DNA of 7,312 bases from an uncultured Bacteroidales bacterium (lineage in GTDB: Bacteria > Bacteroidota > Bacteroidia > Bacteroidales > UBA932), in NCBI GenBank assembly GCA_937906795.1, contig CALCUQ010000130.1, positions 1-7,312 of the forward strand, read 5' to 3'. A program made the translations under genes and the position numbers. Position 1 is the first letter of the stretch; each line of letters begins with the position of its first letter. Below, in pieces: positions 6,298-7,312 of this stretch. The notes beneath the pieces were generated by a model. The model was not told where the DNA came from and searched no databases. It was given only the letters and a program-made list of their open reading frames with translations.

Positions 6298-6305
6298 CTC
6301 AAATT

Positions 6306-6635
6306 ATGGGAAAAAGAATATTAGATAATTTAAAAAACATATATCAAAACTCAAAAGTCTTTCGTTTTATAAGAAACAAGTACTTTTTGGTTACAACTTT
6401 TTTTGTTGTGTGGATTTTATTCATAGACACAAACAACTTGCTTGTGTGGTGGGAAGATTATAAAGAGGTACAAGAGCAGGAGCAACAAAAAGAGTATTAT
6501 AAAGAGGCAATAAAATGGACAGATGAAAGGCTTAAGGAGTTAAGTTCAAACAGAGACAGTCTTGAAAAGTTTGCAAGGGAGCAATACTTGTTTCATAATC
6601 CCGACGAAGAGATTTTTATTGTAGAAAAAAAGTAG
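6306..6635 (+). CDS. Septum formation initiator protein, FtsB/DivIC family
   Basis: The 109-residue protein has the FtsB/DivIC layout: a basic cytoplasmic N-terminus (1-25), one membrane helix (about 26-42), and a charged helical coiled-coil region (about 49-83). It ends with the family's C-terminal segment L-E-K-F-A-R-E-Q-Y-L-F-H-N-P-D-E-E-I-F-I-V-E (86-107). These small bitopic proteins join the divisome with FtsL- and FtsQ/DivIB-type partners and help activate septal peptidoglycan synthesis. Length is normal. The start at 6306 is the first ATG after the promoter-like boxes, with no Shine-Dalgarno. It is divergent from the nucleotidyltransferase and convergent with the HAD gene, so no division-gene cluster surrounds it. 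I cannot tell FtsB from DivIC usage here, so no symbol is given. Confidence 0.9.
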   Translation: MGKRILDNLKNIYQNSKVFRFIRNKYFLVTTFFVVWILFIDTNNLLVWWEDYKEVQEQEQQKEYYKEAIKWTDERLKELSSNRDSLEKFAREQYLFHNPDEEIFIVEKK

Positions 6636-6648
6636 CCCCCCTGTAATC

Positions 6649-7312
6649 TTATATTATATCCATAAGCTTGTCACTCATATATGTTGGCCCGCCATCACAA
6701 TCTTTGTGTTTTGGATTGTAGTAGAACTGGTCTATCCCAAATATTTGAGCCCCTTCAATATCATTTGCAAAATCATCTCCAACCATAAGAGTATCTTTCC
6801 TTATTGCACCAGGATTGTTGGAATAGGTATCCTTTCCACAAATAGCTTCAAGTGCCATCCTGAAAATGGCAGGATTTGGTTTGTGGACTCCCACTTCCTC
6901 CGATATAATTATAGCATCAAAGAACTCAAGGATATTTGAATTGGTAAGTTTTCTGTATTGTACCTCCTTAAATCCATTTGTTACAGCAGCAATCTTTGCT
7001 CCTTGGGATTTAAGAGTTTTCAAAACAATATCGGCATTGGGCTCCAACTTTCTCTCCTCTACCATATATTCCAGATATCTGTTCCCCATCATAAGGCCAA
7101 AATCATTTATCTGGGCAAGATCCCAACCCTTTGCATCTAGGCAAACAGAATTGCAATCCAAAGGGTAAGTCCCATTTATATAATTTGATAAAGTAGTTGC
7201 AAACCTGCTCCATCTAAGGTACTCCTTATCTATCTCTCCATTTTCATATTTTGCCACTGCGCCATGCGGTTCCAACGCTGCATGAACCATAAGCTGTGTA
7301 GAATAGTGATAT
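6649..7312 (-). CDS. HAD-superfamily phosphatase, YjjG-like nucleotidase (partial, N-terminus outside window)
   Basis: The minus-strand frame is open to the right edge; codons upstream of the internal ATG (7288-7290) read YHYSTQL without a stop. At least 220 C-terminal residues are present. Counting from that Met, HAD motif II is V-T-N-G-F (Thr104), motif III is the lysine in G-V-H-K-P-N-P (Lys137), and motif IV is G-D-D-F-A-N-D (Asp172, Asp173, Asp177). The nucleophile motif D-x-D-x-T and the start of the cap domain must lie beyond 7312. The T-N-G-F-K-E-V-Q and E-E-V-G-V-H-K-P patterns resemble the YjjG group, which dephosphorylates (non-canonical) pyrimidine nucleoside monophosphates. Other HAD phosphatases remain possible. 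The stop (6649-6651) is 13 bp from the end of the convergent FtsB/DivIC gene, with no terminator hairpin between. Confidence 0.88.
   Translation of the reverse strand, partial: YHYSTQLMVHAALEPHGAVAKYENGEIDKEYLRWSRFATTLSNYINGTYPLDCNSVCLDAKGWDLAQINDFGLMMGNRYLEYMVEERKLEPNADIVLKTLKSQGAKIAAVTNGFKEVQYRKLTNSNILEFFDAIIISEEVGVHKPNPAIFRMALEAICGKDTYSNNPGAIRKDTLMVGDDFANDIEGAQIFGIDQFYYNPKHKDCDGGPTYMSDKLMDII

Noticed and set aside
6649..7290. Taking ATG 7288-7290 as the true start of the HAD gene
   Set aside because: The frame stays open to the window edge and the essential D-x-D-x-T motif is missing, so the start must lie outside.

Overview
The window looks like an AT-rich chromosomal segment of a Bacteroidota bacterium, most likely of the order Bacteroidales. 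The support is the gene families (DUF486 membrane protein, M49 dipeptidyl peptidase III with a lipoprotein signal, a clostripain-like lipoprotein remnant, a Bacteroidales-style FtsB/DivIC), the lack of clear Shine-Dalgarno sequences, and several TAnnTTTG boxes of the Bacteroidota -7 promoter type in the intergenic gaps. The sequence alone does not fix the genus.

Left end (1-889): the last 21 codons of a forward gene and its terminator are followed by a compact nested inverted repeat (121-263). Its core is two REP-like hairpins in opposite orientation, each preceded by GTAG on its own strand. The element abuts, and has apparently helped destroy, a minus-strand gene of which only the lipoprotein signal and the first conserved strand of a clostripain-like (C11) peptidase remain. 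That remnant lies 5 bp downstream of an intact DUF486 membrane protein gene. The 96-bp divergent gap 794-889 separates this block from the next gene.

Middle (890-6250): a complete M49 peptidase lipoprotein gene runs forward to a strong hairpin (2952-2987), which also closes the opposing transcription unit. That unit is a compact minus-strand set of four genes: sugar-1-phosphate-type nucleotidyltransferase, CPBP-family membrane protease, class I mannose-6-phosphate isomerase with an unusual His/Cys-rich tail, and an Hsp15-like S4 RNA-binding protein. Gaps of 4 and 2 bp and one 8-bp overlap argue for a single mRNA. ManA and the nucleotidyltransferase suggest hexose-phosphate and nucleotide-sugar supply for glycan synthesis. 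The protease and S4 protein have no obvious pathway link to them.

Right end (6251-7312): a 55-bp divergent gap holds promoter-like boxes for both directions and a short tandem TAAATTTGC repeat. A small FtsB/DivIC divisome protein is followed, after 13 bp, by a convergent HAD-family phosphatase of the YjjG type whose N-terminus lies beyond the window.

Most of the window is ordinary housekeeping DNA. The parts most worth a second look are the REP-like doublet with its truncated peptidase gene and the metal-binding-like tail on ManA. I do not see a complete novel defence, mobile or biosynthetic system.
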